A stretch of 64,000 nt of DNA from an uncultured Porphyromonadaceae bacterium. Lineage in GTDB: Bacteria > Bacteroidota > Bacteroidia > Bacteroidales > Porphyromonadaceae. Positions 15,803 through 25,303 of this stretch are shown piece by piece. The stretch is taken from positions 1 to 64,000 of the forward strand of contig CAMYAB010000009.1 in NCBI GenBank assembly GCA_947253625.1. Reading direction: 5' to 3'. A program made the position numbers and the translations under genes. The notes under the pieces were generated by a model. It was not told the DNA's origin and did no database searches. It worked only from the letters and a program-made list of their open reading frames with translations. Numbering within the stretch: the first letter of the stretch is position 1; each line of letters begins with the position of its first letter.

Positions 15803-17095
15803 ATGAAGAGAGACCAAAAGGTCTTTGACCTAATCCGACAAGAGCGCGAACGCCAACAAAATGGGATCGAACTGATTGCCTCCGAAAACTTTGTGAGCGA
15901 TCAAGTGATGGAAGCAATGGGCAGCGTCCTGACCAACAAGTATGCCGAGGGCTATCCCGGCCACCGCTACTACGGTGGTTGCCAAATCGTCGACCAAAGC
16001 GAGCAACTGGCGATCGACCGTATCAAAGAGCTCTACGGAGCCGAGTATGCCAATGTACAGCCACACTCCGGCGCACAGGCCAATATGGCGGTGCTCCTCA
16101 CGATCCTCAGTCCGGGTGATACCTTCCTGGGGATGAGCCTTGATCATGGCGGACACCTGAGCCACGGATCCCTCGTCAATAGCTCCGGTATCCTATACAA
16201 CCCCGTCCCCTACTTTGTCCGCAAGGAGGATGGCCGAGTCGACTACGACCACATGGAGGCTCAGGCCAAGAAGCACCGCCCCAAGCTCATCATCGGTGGT
16301 GCATCGGCCTACTCCCGCGAGTGGGACTATAGGCGGATGCGAGAGATAGCGGACAGTGTCGGAGCACTGCTGATGATCGATATGGCTCACCCGGCCGGGC
16401 TGATTGCGGCCGGGCTGCTGGATAACCCCGTCAAGTACGCCCATGTCGTGACCTCCACGACGCACAAGACCCTTCGTGGCCCGAGAGGGGGTGTGATATT
16501 GGTCGGCAAGGACTTTGAAAACCCGTGGGGCAAGACCACCAAAAAAGGCAAAGTGAGACTCTTCTCCGAGCTGTTGGACTCCGCAGTATTCCCCGGTGTG
16601 CAGGGCGGACCGCTGGAGCATGTGATAGCGGCAAAGGCAGTGGCATTTGGTGAAGCGTTGGATCCATCGTTTGCGGACTACCAAAAGCTGGTGAGAAAAA
16701 ATGCCCAAACCATGGCGGATGAATTTGTGGAGCTAGGCTATGGAGTAGTCTCCAATGGTACGGACAACCACCTGATGCTGATCGACCTCCGAAAGAAATT
16801 TCCCGAAATGACCGGCAAAGTGGCAGAGAATGTACTGGTGCGCGCCGACATCACTTGCAACAAAAACATGGTGCCCTTTGACGACCGATCTGCTTTCCAG
16901 ACGAGTGGCATACGTATTGGCTCGCCGGCAATATCCACCCGTGGCGTACAGCCCGACGAGGCTAGGCATATCGTGCGGCTCATCGACCGAGTGCTCACGG
17001 ACTACGAGAGCGAAAGCACCATAGCCGCAGTGCGGAAAGAGGTCAACGAGCTCATGCACGATCGACCACTCAATGCTTGGCAACCGGCAGAGTAA
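15803..17095 (+). CDS. glyA: Serine hydroxymethyltransferase
   Basis: The 430-aa cytosolic PLP enzyme converts serine and tetrahydrofolate to glycine and 5,10-methylene-THF. Diagnostic blocks are IELIASENFVS near the N-terminus, YAEGYPGHRYYGGC, the PLP-lysine region VVTSTTHKTLRGPRGG (Lys in THKT), and FQTSGIRIGSPA near the C-terminus. The length is a little above the usual 410-420. It stands alone, with its own promoter and a bidirectional terminator facing trxB. A divergent cobalamin riboswitch lies upstream but is oriented away from it. Confidence 0.97.
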   Translation: MKRDQKVFDLIRQERERQQNGIELIASENFVSDQVMEAMGSVLTNKYAEGYPGHRYYGGCQIVDQSEQLAIDRIKELYGAEYANVQPHSGAQANMAVLLTILSPGDTFLGMSLDHGGHLSHGSLVNSSGILYNPVPYFVRKEDGRVDYDHMEAQAKKHRPKLIIGGASAYSREWDYRRMREIADSVGALLMIDMAHPAGLIAAGLLDNPVKYAHVVTSTTHKTLRGPRGGVILVGKDFENPWGKTTKKGKVRLFSELLDSAVFPGVQGGPLEHVIAAKAVAFGEALDPSFADYQKLVRKNAQTMADEFVELGYGVVSNGTDNHLMLIDLRKKFPEMTGKVAENVLVRADITCNKNMVPFDDRSAFQTSGIRIGSPAISTRGVQPDEARHIVRLIDRVLTDYESESTIAAVRKEVNELMHDRPLNAWQPAE

Positions 17096-17127
17096 TAGAT
17101 AGAGAAGCCCCATTGCTTCAAGGAAAA

Positions 17128-17167
17128 GGGGGTGTGCCAAAATTAACTTTGGCACACCCCTTTTTTT
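17128..17167. terminator. Bidirectional terminator between glyA and trxB
   Basis: GGGGTGTGCCAAA and TTTGGCACACCCC form a long stem followed by seven T on the plus strand and by a short T tract on the minus strand. The stem sequence belongs to a family repeated at 47711, 48068 and 56913. Confidence 0.9.
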
Positions 17168-17209
17168 CGGACGAGAGGGGCACTAAGGGCTTCCCCCTTT
17201 TTCAGAGTA

Positions 17210-18157
17210 TCAGTTTGTGTGAAGCAAGAAGCGCTCAGCCTCCAGTGCCGCTTTGCAACCCGATCCTGCCGCTGTGACCGCTTGTCGATAAGTGGGGTCG
17301 GCCACATCGCCGGCAGCGTAGACACCGGGTACTTTGGTGCGTGGGGTGCCATTTTCGGTCACGAGATAGCCCTTGTCATCGGTGTCGAGTTGGCCGTCGA
17401 GGAACTTCGTGTTGGGGGTGTGCCCGATGGCTAGGAAGAAGCCGTCGATCTTGATGTCCACGTTTTCTTCGTTGGCCTCACCCTTGTTTTTTACTAGGTG
17501 AGCACCCTCGACGCCGTTCTCACCAAATAGTCCGGTCGTCTGGTGCTTCCATAGGACCTCTATCTTGTCGTGGTTGAGTACGCGCTCCTGCATGACCTTG
17601 GAGGCACGCAGCTCATCTCGGCGGACGATCATGTAGACCTTGGCGGCGATGCCGGCGAGGTAGAGGGCTTCCTCACATGCTGTGTCGCCGCCTCCCACCA
17701 CGGCTACCACTTTTCCGCGATAAAAGAAGCCATCGCAGGTTGCGCAGGCACTGACTCCCATGCCCTGGTACTTACCCTCGTCGGGCAACCCCAGGTACTT
17801 GGCCGATGCTCCGGTGGCGATGATGACGGTCTCGGCGGTGATGGTGTACTCGCCATCGTTGATTGTGGCAACGTAGGGACGCTTGGACAGGTCGATGCCG
17901 GTCACGATGCCGGTGCGTATGTCGGTGCCAAAGCGCTCTGCTTGGGCACGGATGCCCATCATCATTTCCGGTCCGGTCATGCCTTCCGGGTTGCCGGGGA
18001 AGTTTTCCACCTCCGTGGTGGTGGTGAGTTGTCCGCCGGGTTGTAGTCCCTCGACTTGGATGGGTGAGAGGTTGGCGCGCGAAGCATAGATGGCGGCGGT
18101 GTATCCGGCGGGGCCTGCTCCGATGATGAGGACTTTTGTGGTATTGCTGTTGGCCAT
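17210..18157 (-). CDS. trxB: Thioredoxin-disulfide reductase
   Basis: The 315-aa flavoprotein transfers electrons from NADPH to thioredoxin. It has the FAD site IIGAGPAGYTAA (residues 11-22), redox-active CATC at 138-141, NADPH site GGGDTA (155-160) and the C-terminal second FAD motif AAGDV. Length and layout are typical. It follows lolA and ftsK on the same strand, with about 50 bp between it and lolA, but may have its own promoter. It should support reductive stress defence together with Bcp and rubrerythrin elsewhere in the window. Confidence 0.96.
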   Translation of the reverse strand: MANSNTTKVLIIGAGPAGYTAAIYASRANLSPIQVEGLQPGGQLTTTTEVENFPGNPEGMTGPEMMMGIRAQAERFGTDIRTGIVTGIDLSKRPYVATINDGEYTITAETVIIATGASAKYLGLPDEGKYQGMGVSACATCDGFFYRGKVVAVVGGGDTACEEALYLAGIAAKVYMIVRRDELRASKVMQERVLNHDKIEVLWKHQTTGLFGENGVEGAHLVKNKGEANEENVDIKIDGFFLAIGHTPNTKFLDGQLDTDDKGYLVTENGTPRTKVPGVYAAGDVADPTYRQAVTAAGSGCKAALEAERFLLHTN

Positions 18158-18209
18158 AGTTTTTTTGTCGTTTATGTGGTTGTTACGTAATATATTGTGC
18201 AGTGGGGTT

Positions 18210-18845
18210 TTATCTCAGGTCTATAACCTGTTTGCCGGGCATTTTGTTCGGGGTGTACTTGAAGTAGTTTTTGTCCCTCATTCCCTCAAAAGCACCTTTC
18301 TTCAGGTTGGTTACCCGGACGATTATCGGTTTTGGCCGTCCCTCTTCGTAGATATGGATTAGGGTGGGTGTGTATTGCTTGTCGGCATGGACGACTAGCT
18401 TGTCCAGTGTCTCGTTGGGATCCTTTTTTTGGCGCACGGCGGTCAGAGAGACGCCACCATCGTTCTCCTTTTTCAGGGATAGCGCAAAGTCCTTGCGGTT
18501 GATCGTGTTGAGCCTGAGGAGGGGGTTGAGTAGGACGAGCTCTTGCTTCATGGGGACCGATAGGTTGATCTCATCGTTTTCGGCCAGGTAGACCCATAGG
18601 TTTTTGCCGTCGTACCAGGCCTTCATCTGCTCTGTGGTGTAGTGAAAAGCACTTTCCAGTCCACGGTACTCTCCTGTCACGGACTGTGTCAGGTCCGGGT
18701 CGGATATCTCAAAGGATACCTGCAATCCCTTGGAGGGATCGAGTTGCTCGATCATCTTGTCGAGTGTCGCCTGCTGTGCTGTGGTGGGCTGAGCGAAGAG
18801 GGTCAAAAGGGGGATGAGGAGGGAAAGTGTGCTTTTGGTACACAT
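18210..18845 (-). CDS. LolA-like outer-membrane lipoprotein carrier
   Basis: The 211-aa periplasmic protein has a signal peptide ending near TTAQQ. The body has the LolA/DUF4292-like half-barrel features KGLQVSFEISD, MKAWYDGKNLWVY, LNPLLRLNTINR and the terminal IIVRVTNLKKG. LolA ferries lipoproteins from the inner to the outer membrane. The start at 18845 is chosen because it gives a clean signal sequence; a longer frame overlaps ftsK. It lies 22 bp after ftsK, an arrangement common in Bacteroidetes. Confidence 0.85.
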   Translation of the reverse strand: MCTKSTLSLLIPLLTLFAQPTTAQQATLDKMIEQLDPSKGLQVSFEISDPDLTQSVTGEYRGLESAFHYTTEQMKAWYDGKNLWVYLAENDEINLSVPMKQELVLLNPLLRLNTINRKDFALSLKKENDGGVSLTAVRQKKDPNETLDKLVVHADKQYTPTLIHIYEEGRPKPIIVRVTNLKKGAFEGMRDKNYFKYTPNKMPGKQVIDLR

Positions 18846-18867
18846 GGCAAAAAGGGTGGGGAAAAGG

Positions 18868-21390
18868 CTAGGGTTGGAGTATGTGTTGGAGTTGGTCGAG
18901 TGTCTGCGGGATGACTTCACCGGGCTTGGAGCCCACTGCGGGGGTCACCACGCCGGCCGCCTCCAGCTGGAGCATCAGGCGTGCGGCACGGTTGTAGCCG
19001 ATGGCAAACTTTTGCTGAATAAAGGAGATCGAGGCACGTTTCTCGAGTACGAGCATCTGTGCCACTTCGTCAAAGAGGACATCTCGTTCGTTGGGATCGA
19101 TGGCGGCACCACTGCCCGGTGTGGTGGGAGCTGAGTTGTCGACGACCTCCGGCAACTCATACGCTTGGCTGTAGCCGCGCTGGTCGGCTATGTACTGTAC
19201 GATGGCGTTGACCTCCGGGGTGTCCACAAATCCGCACTGCACACGGGTGAGGTTGCTACCGGACTGGAAGAGCAGGTCGCCCTTGCCGACCAGCCGATTG
19301 GCTCCGGTGACATCCAGGATGATGCGGGAGTCGATGGCCGAGGTGACTCGGAAGGCAATGCGCCCCGGGAAGTTGGCCTTGATCGCACCGGTGATGATCT
19401 TGGCAGTGGGTCGCTGAGTGGCTATGATGGCATGTATCCCTATGGCACGTGCCTTTTGGGCCAGTCGTGTGATCGGGATCTCGATCTCCTTGCCGGCTGT
19501 GATGAGGAGGTCGCCGTACTCATCTATGATCAGCACGATATAGGGTAGGTAGCGGTGTCCTTTTTCGGGATTGAGTTCACGGTTGACAAAGCGTTCGTTG
19601 TACTCCTTGATGTTGCGCACATGGGCCGAGGCGAGTAGCTCGTAGCGGTCGTCCATCTCTTGGCAGAGGGAGTTGAGCGTCGTGGCCACACGCTGGGTGT
19701 CCGTGATGATGGTCTGCTCCTCGTCCGGCAACTTTGCCATATAGTGCTTCTCGATGAGTGCGTACATCGAAAACTCCACCATCTTTGGGTCCACCATCAC
19801 AAACTTTAGCTCGGATGGATGCTTCTTGTAGAGTAGGGAGGTGATGATGGCGTTGAGCCCGACAGACTTTCCCTGTCCAGTGGCACCGGCCACCAGTAGG
19901 TGTGGTACTTTGGCGAGATCAAAGACAAAGACCTCGTTGGTGATGGTGCGTCCCAGTGCGACCGGTAGCTCCGCATGCGACTCCTGGAAGCGCTTGGAGG
20001 CGATCAGGCTGCGCATACTCACGATCAGAGGATTTTTGTTGGGGACCTCCATGCCGATGGTCCCTTTGCCCGGCATAGGTGCGATGATACGTATCCCGAG
20101 TGCCGACAGGCTCATCGATATATTGTCTTCCAGCCCACGGATCTTGGATATGTGCACACCGGCCGCCGGTACCACCTCGTAGAGTGTGATTGCAGGGCCC
20201 ACTGTGGCAGTGATGGAGATGATCTCGATATTGAAGCTCCGCAGAGTATTGGTGATCATCTCCTTGTTTTCTTGTATCTCGGCTTGGTCGATCTCGGCAT
20301 TTTCTTGCCCGTACTTCTTGAGGAGGTCGAGGGTAGGGAAGGTGTAGCGGGGCAGATCTTTGCGGGGGTCGTAGGGGCCTTGCTCTCGGACTAGGCGTTC
20401 GGCCATGGTCTTGGGGTCTACCTCCTCTTCCTCTTCTTGTGTGCGTCGGTCCACCACCATTAGCTCCACCTCCTTGCTTCCATCGGTCGGAGGGGTGTCG
20501 GACGTGAGAGTGGCGAGGCCCTCGGGATCGGGTATAGGGGCTACGGGCACGGTGTTTGCCGGCTCCTCGGGAATCGGCAGTTGCTCCTCTTCTTCTTTCG
20601 TCTCCTCCTCATATTCGTCTGGTGCCTCATCATCCGGGATGTTGTCGGAGGCTTCGTCGGGCAGGTCGTCCGGTTCGTCCGGTTCGTCCGGACGCTCGGC
20701 CATCTTTTGCTCCGCCTCCTGTCTGGCTCTATTTTGTCGCTCACGCTCCAAAGCCCAGGCACTGTAGCGTTGTTGCAGCCCGGAGAGTGACAAAAAGAGG
20801 ACCACGGTGAGTGTCAGAGCCAATACCAAGAAGACACCCACTCCACCGATAGTGGCGCAGAGATAGGTCGCCATGCTGTGTCCCACGACACCACCCGGGA
20901 GGAAGAAGCAACGCTCCAGCCATCTCTCCGGTAGCATGCTCAGAGCCAAGGCCGTCCAAAAGGCCATCACTGTGGAGAAGATGATCTGCTTGGGGTAGTT
21001 GGTCCTCGTGGCGAGCAGGAGGCCGCGACTCACGATCCACATGAGGTATAGGACAAATATCAGGCCGACCCCGAGCCAGCCGTTGACCAGGTTGTGCATG
21101 AGGTTGACCCCGTGGATCCCTACATTGCCCCGCACCTCTTTGGCCAGTTGCATCGTGCCGGCACCGGTGTCATCGATCACCAAGCTCTGATTGGCAGCTC
21201 CGGTGATCAGGTACGACCCAAAGGAGACCGACAGATAGAGGGTCAGCGCGCCTAGGCATATCCCGCCCAAAAACGACCAGATGTGCCTGGGTGCCACGTT
21301 TTTGGGGATCTGCCACCGGATGGGGTTGGGTCGCTTGGACCGAGTGCGTGAGGTCTGTTGGCGACCGTTCATGCTTACTTTCTTTGCCAT
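18868..21390 (-). CDS. ftsK: DNA translocase FtsK
   Basis: The 840-aa protein has four N-terminal transmembrane segments (about residues 30-190), a linker rich in Asp, Glu and Pro (about 225-290), and a motor domain with Walker A GATGQGKS near residue 500-508 and VLIIDEYGDLL as Walker B. The C-terminal gamma winged helix (SISFIQQKFAIGYNRAARL) recognises KOPS-type sequences. It pumps chromosome ends through the septum and helps dimer resolution. The linker is short and highly acidic compared with Gammaproteobacterial FtsK. A -7 promoter element is at 21452-21459. Confidence 0.96.
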   Translation of the reverse strand: MAKKVSMNGRQQTSRTRSKRPNPIRWQIPKNVAPRHIWSFLGGICLGALTLYLSVSFGSYLITGAANQSLVIDDTGAGTMQLAKEVRGNVGIHGVNLMHNLVNGWLGVGLIFVLYLMWIVSRGLLLATRTNYPKQIIFSTVMAFWTALALSMLPERWLERCFFLPGGVVGHSMATYLCATIGGVGVFLVLALTLTVVLFLSLSGLQQRYSAWALERERQNRARQEAEQKMAERPDEPDEPDDLPDEASDNIPDDEAPDEYEEETKEEEEQLPIPEEPANTVPVAPIPDPEGLATLTSDTPPTDGSKEVELMVVDRRTQEEEEEVDPKTMAERLVREQGPYDPRKDLPRYTFPTLDLLKKYGQENAEIDQAEIQENKEMITNTLRSFNIEIISITATVGPAITLYEVVPAAGVHISKIRGLEDNISMSLSALGIRIIAPMPGKGTIGMEVPNKNPLIVSMRSLIASKRFQESHAELPVALGRTITNEVFVFDLAKVPHLLVAGATGQGKSVGLNAIITSLLYKKHPSELKFVMVDPKMVEFSMYALIEKHYMAKLPDEEQTIITDTQRVATTLNSLCQEMDDRYELLASAHVRNIKEYNERFVNRELNPEKGHRYLPYIVLIIDEYGDLLITAGKEIEIPITRLAQKARAIGIHAIIATQRPTAKIITGAIKANFPGRIAFRVTSAIDSRIILDVTGANRLVGKGDLLFQSGSNLTRVQCGFVDTPEVNAIVQYIADQRGYSQAYELPEVVDNSAPTTPGSGAAIDPNERDVLFDEVAQMLVLEKRASISFIQQKFAIGYNRAARLMLQLEAAGVVTPAVGSKPGEVIPQTLDQLQHILQP

Positions 21391-21451
21391 TATACTCTCT
21401 CTTTCTCTCTCAGGGTGCCTGCGCTAGTGGCTCCCAAGTGGAGCCACCCGA

Positions 21452-21459
21452 CAAATTTA
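21452..21459 (-). promoter_or_regulatory. -7 promoter element for ftsK
   Basis: TAAATTTG on the minus strand matches TAnnTTTG, about 62 bp before the ftsK ATG. Confidence 0.5.
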
Positions 21460-21568
21460 CCCATTTCTTGTCACCTCTCTGCTTTTTGAGCGAGGTGCCT
21501 TTTTTGAGCCCTTTTCATTGGGCTGATTTGGACAAAAGGGGAGAGCGGTGTCGGGGTCTCATTTTTTC

Positions 21569-21709
21569 CTTCTATCCGTCTAAGCGATGGCTTCTATCCG
21601 TGAAAACTTTTGCTTCTATCCGTGAAACTCAAGGTCTGTCATAACCATCTGATTATCAACGCTCCTCTGAGAGAGCTTTTGGGGACCCCGAAATCGCCCG
21701 TTTTTTGCC
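21569..21709 (+). repeat. Dispersed 22-bp tandem-repeat element, copy 1
   Basis: Three units starting at 21569, 21591 and 21613 share CTTCTATCCGT. The first continues CTAAGCGAT, the inner one GAAAACTTTTG, the last GAAACTCAAGGTC. A conserved tail follows (ATAACCATCTGATTATCAAC, then GCTCC and a T-rich segment). It lies between divergent ftsK and the aminotransferase-like gene. Other copies are at 27073, 39015 and 47802. Confidence 0.88.
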
Positions 21710-21879
21710 TTTTGGTGGAGCTGTCCAAACGAAGTATGAGGCGGAATTTGGGTTGCGGGGGTGGGGTGTGGCATCCTTTGCTCCGAAGTCCTCCTTTTTT
21801 CTGTCCGTGAAGGTGGACAATAGGGGTGTTTTTCGGGCCTGTGCCCTTTTCCAAAAGCCTCTTTGTGTGGAAAAAGGGG

Positions 21880-21887
21880 TAACTTTG
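21880..21887 (+). promoter_or_regulatory. -7 promoter element for the aminotransferase-like gene
   Basis: TAACTTTG matches TAnnTTTG 60 bp before ATG 21948; a TTTG lies 14 bp upstream, closer than the usual spacing. Apart from the repeat element and this site, nothing is recognisable in 21710-21947. Confidence 0.5.
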
Positions 21888-21947
21888 CACCGTACTGTAT
21901 ACATTTTGAGATAAGAATTGAAAAAATTTCTTTGAGTCTTTTAGAAT

Positions 21948-22973
21948 ATGCCGACGCGAAACAATAGAGAAAAACGTGCTGAACTAAGGCAGCTCCACGA
22001 CTTTAGGAGCCTGACTTGGAAGGGGGCTCCTCTCGATGGTCTAAAGGAGTATCTGGTGGAGAATGTGGATCTGATCAGTACCTATCCGGAGGAGGAGACT
22101 GAGGTGGTCCAGCACCTACTGAGCCGACGGCTGGAGGTGAAAAGCGATGAGCTCCTCATCACCAACGGCACCCTCAGTGCCTACTATATTGTCGCCAAAG
22201 CCTATGCCGGAGCACGCTCCCTGATCCTGTCGCCCACCACCAACGAAGTGCGTCAGGCACTGACCTGGGCCGAACACAAGGTCGTGGAGTGCCGGGATGC
22301 CAAGGATCCCGCGAAGGTGGATCTGAGCGAGGTGGACATCGTGTGGCTCCAAAACCCCAACTCCCCCGACGGCCGATCCTATCCTAGGAGAAAGATACTG
22401 TCGCTACTCAAGGAAAATCCGGACAAAAAGTTCGTCATCGATCTATCCATGACCAACTACCTCATAGAGCCGGGAATCAAGGCGGGAGATGTGTCGAAGT
22501 ACCCCAACCTGATCGCTCTCTCCTCCTTTTCGTACAGCTACAACCTGCCGGGCCTGAGGATTGGCTACTTGGTGGCTGAGGCCGGTGAGCTAAAGCGTTT
22601 TGGAAGCTATGCGTTGCCCTACAGCGTCAGCACCTTGGCCCTCTCGGCCATCCACTTCGTCCTGATTCATCCGGCGGTCTTTACGATCCCTCTGCGCAAG
22701 TGGTTGCGTGAGTCGCAAGACCTTGCCGACCTGCTGAGCCGTGTGGAGGGAGTGGAAGCCCGCCCGAGCAGTGCCCCTTTCTTCACCGTGGATCTGCCGG
22801 ATGACCGTGCCAAGGAGCTGGCCGAGTATCTCCTCGAAAAACACAGCATACTGGTGGGAGTGGCGGAAGACAATATCGACCTAGCCCCGAATCAGATACG
22901 CGTCTGTCCACAGGCCAAGTACGACACGAACGAACTACTTGTGCGAGGGGTGACAGAGTTTTATAGTTTATAG
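21948..22973 (+). CDS. HisC/CobC-like aminotransferase-fold protein lacking the PLP lysine
   Basis: The 341-aa protein has the fold-type I landmarks TNGTLSAYY (phosphate-loop region), NPNSPDGR (137-143, cf. NPNNPTG), an Asp in FVIDLSM (D165) and PGLRIGY (201-207). In HisC and CobC the lysine that forms the Schiff base lies eight residues before the Arg of GLR; here that residue is Tyr196 (codon TAC) in SSFSYSYNLPGLR. Either it is not a transaminase, or it works with a different chemistry, or it serves as a binding or scaffold protein. It is followed after 21 bp by a GH20 gene, so co-transcription is likely. The true family is CobC/HisC-like. Confidence 0.7.
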   Translation: MPTRNNREKRAELRQLHDFRSLTWKGAPLDGLKEYLVENVDLISTYPEEETEVVQHLLSRRLEVKSDELLITNGTLSAYYIVAKAYAGARSLILSPTTNEVRQALTWAEHKVVECRDAKDPAKVDLSEVDIVWLQNPNSPDGRSYPRRKILSLLKENPDKKFVIDLSMTNYLIEPGIKAGDVSKYPNLIALSSFSYSYNLPGLRIGYLVAEAGELKRFGSYALPYSVSTLALSAIHFVLIHPAVFTIPLRKWLRESQDLADLLSRVEGVEARPSSAPFFTVDLPDDRAKELAEYLLEKHSILVGVAEDNIDLAPNQIRVCPQAKYDTNELLVRGVTEFYSL

Positions 22974-22994
22974 CCCATCCGCACCAGATTGCCC

Positions 22995-25289
22995 ATGCGT
23001 CACACCCAGCTTTTCTCTCTCGCACTCGCTGTCGTGGCAGTGCTGAGTACCCATGTTGCATGCACCCACAAGGCGGTCAACGCCGGTGAATTGCCGGCAC
23101 TTGTGCCGATGCCTCAGTCGGTGGTCTGGCACGACTCCACTGTGGTCGATTTGCCCAAGCCCTATATCGCCTCTTTTCCACTGGACAGCCGCCAAAATCG
23201 CCTGCTCGTTGAGGAGCTAAATCGGAGCCTCCGAAGGGCCGGGAAGGATACCCTCTCTTTTGAGGAGGAGGCACCGGTAGGTGCGATCAAGGCTGTCATT
23301 GATAACCAAAACTACAAGGGCGGAGAGTATGTGATCCAGGTGACCCCGGCCGATGGAGTCCAGATCACTGCCGGTGACCAGGATGCTCTGGGGTATGCGG
23401 TCCAGACCCTGCGTCAGCTCATTACGCCCAAGGGTATCCCCACTGTGGTGATCCATGATGAGCCGAGGTTCCGATACCGAGGACACATGCTGGACGAGAG
23501 TAGACACTTCATGGGCATGGCGTATGTCAAGGAGCTGCTCGATGAGATGCAGTACTACAAGCTCAATAGGTTTCACTGGCACTTGGTGGATGCCGGGGGC
23601 TGGCGCCTGGAGATCAAGCAGTATCCCGAGCTGACCGAGCGCACTGCCTACAGGACCATGAGCGACTGGAACAAGTGGTGGATCCAAAAGGATCGTCGCT
23701 ACACTACGGCTGAGGACTCCACCGCCTACGGGGGGTACTATACACAGGATGAGATCCGAGAGATCGTCCGGTATGCTGAGGACCGAGGGATCACAGTCAT
23801 CCCCGAGATAGAGATGCCCGGACACAGCGAGGAGGTACTCTATGCCTACCCGTCGCTTAGCTGCAGTGGCAGAGCCTTGTCCGATGAGAGTGACTTTTGT
23901 GTCGGCAACCCCCACTCCTTTGAGTTTTTGGAGAACGTATTGGATGAGGTGATGGAGCTTTTCCCCAGCCCCTACCTGCACATAGGCGGAGACGAGGCGG
24001 GCAAGACGGCTTGGAAGCGTTGCCCCAAGTGCCAAGCCCTGATGCAGGACGAAGGGATGACCTCCGTAGATGAGCTCCAGAGCTACATGATCCACCGTAT
24101 CGAGAAGTACGTGAACGACCATGGACGCAGCATCATCGGATGGGATGAGATACTCGAGGGTGGACTGGCTCCCAACGCCACTGTGATGTCGTGGCGTGGC
24201 GAGGAGGGAGGCAGACAAGCAGCGGATTCCGGTCACGACGTGATCATGTCGCCCAACTCCCACTTTTACCTTGACTACTATCAAGAAAACCCCATTACGG
24301 CCTCCCGAAAAGCCATAGGAGGCTATCTGCCACTACAGCGTTGCTACAGCTACGATCCTGTGCCGGAGGGTTCTTCCGATCTACTCCACAGGCATGTGAT
24401 CGGTGTGCAGGCCAACCTATGGACGGAGTACATCGACAGCCGAGACTATGCGGAGTACATGACTTTCCCGCGGTTGCTGGCTTTGGCTGAGGTCGGCTGG
24501 ACACTCCCGGAAAACAAGGACTGGGACTCCTTCGTCCGGCGTACCACAGCGCATATTCACAGACTGCACGAGCAGGGTATAGAGGCATACGATCTATCCA
24601 ACAATATCACCATCGATATGGACATTGACTACGACAATCGTGAGATCACCGTAGGACTGACCCCCGAGTACGATGGTACCGAGATCCACTATACGATCGA
24701 CGGCACGATCCCCACGATGGAGAGTCCGCTCTATCGTCCCGACCGGCGCATCGTGGTGTCGGACAGTGCTCTATTGGTGGCTGCGGGTTTTGTGGATGGG
24801 GAGCGTATAGGTGCGCCGGTGGAGCAGCGCTTCGACTACCACTTGGGCATCGGGCATACCGTCGAGTGGGACAAGCCCTTGCGTGGTGGCTATCCCGCCG
24901 GTGGGGAGCAGACAGCCCTCCTGGATGGGATCCGAGGATCCTTTACCTACATGGACCGCAAGTGGCTGGGCAATATAGGATCACTCAGTACCATCGGCAC
25001 CATAGATCTAGGACAAGAGACGGAGCTACACCACCTTCTCACCCGTTGTCTCCACGACCTCGACCCCTGGGTGCATATGCCACAGTATGTCGAGCTATCC
25101 CTATCCAAGGATGGCAAAAACTACCAAGTGGTCGATCGCGTCTACTCCAAGACCGACCCCAACGACAACCGCACCCGCATGGAGACCTTTCACTTTTACC
25201 CCAATACGTCCGCACGATACATTCGTATCGAGTACCGAATGACCGGGACGCAACAATTCCTTTTTACCGACGAACTAGTAATCTGGTAG
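22995..25289 (+). CDS. Beta-N-acetylhexosaminidase, GH20
   Basis: The 764-aa exported protein has an N-terminal signal with a probable lipobox ending in Cys (VLSTHVAC). The layout is a GH20b N-domain (about 35-155), the GH20 catalytic barrel with RGHMLDESRHFM, FHWHLVDAGGWRLEI and the acid pair in HIGGDEAGKTAW, a small CHB_HEX_C-type domain (IHYTIDGTIPT), and an F5/8-type C-terminal jelly roll (RYIRIEYRMTG). It should remove terminal GlcNAc or GalNAc from host glycans or peptidoglycan fragments at the cell surface. ATG 22995 is preferred to TTG 22989. The queCDE genes follow within 15 bp. Confidence 0.92.
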   Translation: MRHTQLFSLALAVVAVLSTHVACTHKAVNAGELPALVPMPQSVVWHDSTVVDLPKPYIASFPLDSRQNRLLVEELNRSLRRAGKDTLSFEEEAPVGAIKAVIDNQNYKGGEYVIQVTPADGVQITAGDQDALGYAVQTLRQLITPKGIPTVVIHDEPRFRYRGHMLDESRHFMGMAYVKELLDEMQYYKLNRFHWHLVDAGGWRLEIKQYPELTERTAYRTMSDWNKWWIQKDRRYTTAEDSTAYGGYYTQDEIREIVRYAEDRGITVIPEIEMPGHSEEVLYAYPSLSCSGRALSDESDFCVGNPHSFEFLENVLDEVMELFPSPYLHIGGDEAGKTAWKRCPKCQALMQDEGMTSVDELQSYMIHRIEKYVNDHGRSIIGWDEILEGGLAPNATVMSWRGEEGGRQAADSGHDVIMSPNSHFYLDYYQENPITASRKAIGGYLPLQRCYSYDPVPEGSSDLLHRHVIGVQANLWTEYIDSRDYAEYMTFPRLLALAEVGWTLPENKDWDSFVRRTTAHIHRLHEQGIEAYDLSNNITIDMDIDYDNREITVGLTPEYDGTEIHYTIDGTIPTMESPLYRPDRRIVVSDSALLVAAGFVDGERIGAPVEQRFDYHLGIGHTVEWDKPLRGGYPAGGEQTALLDGIRGSFTYMDRKWLGNIGSLSTIGTIDLGQETELHHLLTRCLHDLDPWVHMPQYVELSLSKDGKNYQVVDRVYSKTDPNDNRTRMETFHFYPNTSARYIRIEYRMTGTQQFLFTDELVIW

Positions 25290-25303
25290 ACGAAAAAAAG
25301 ACT

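Noticed and set aside
15376..15803. Cobalamin riboswitch as a regulator of glyA
   Set aside because: All conserved blocks read on the minus strand, away from glyA, and the terminator ends that RNA at 15137.
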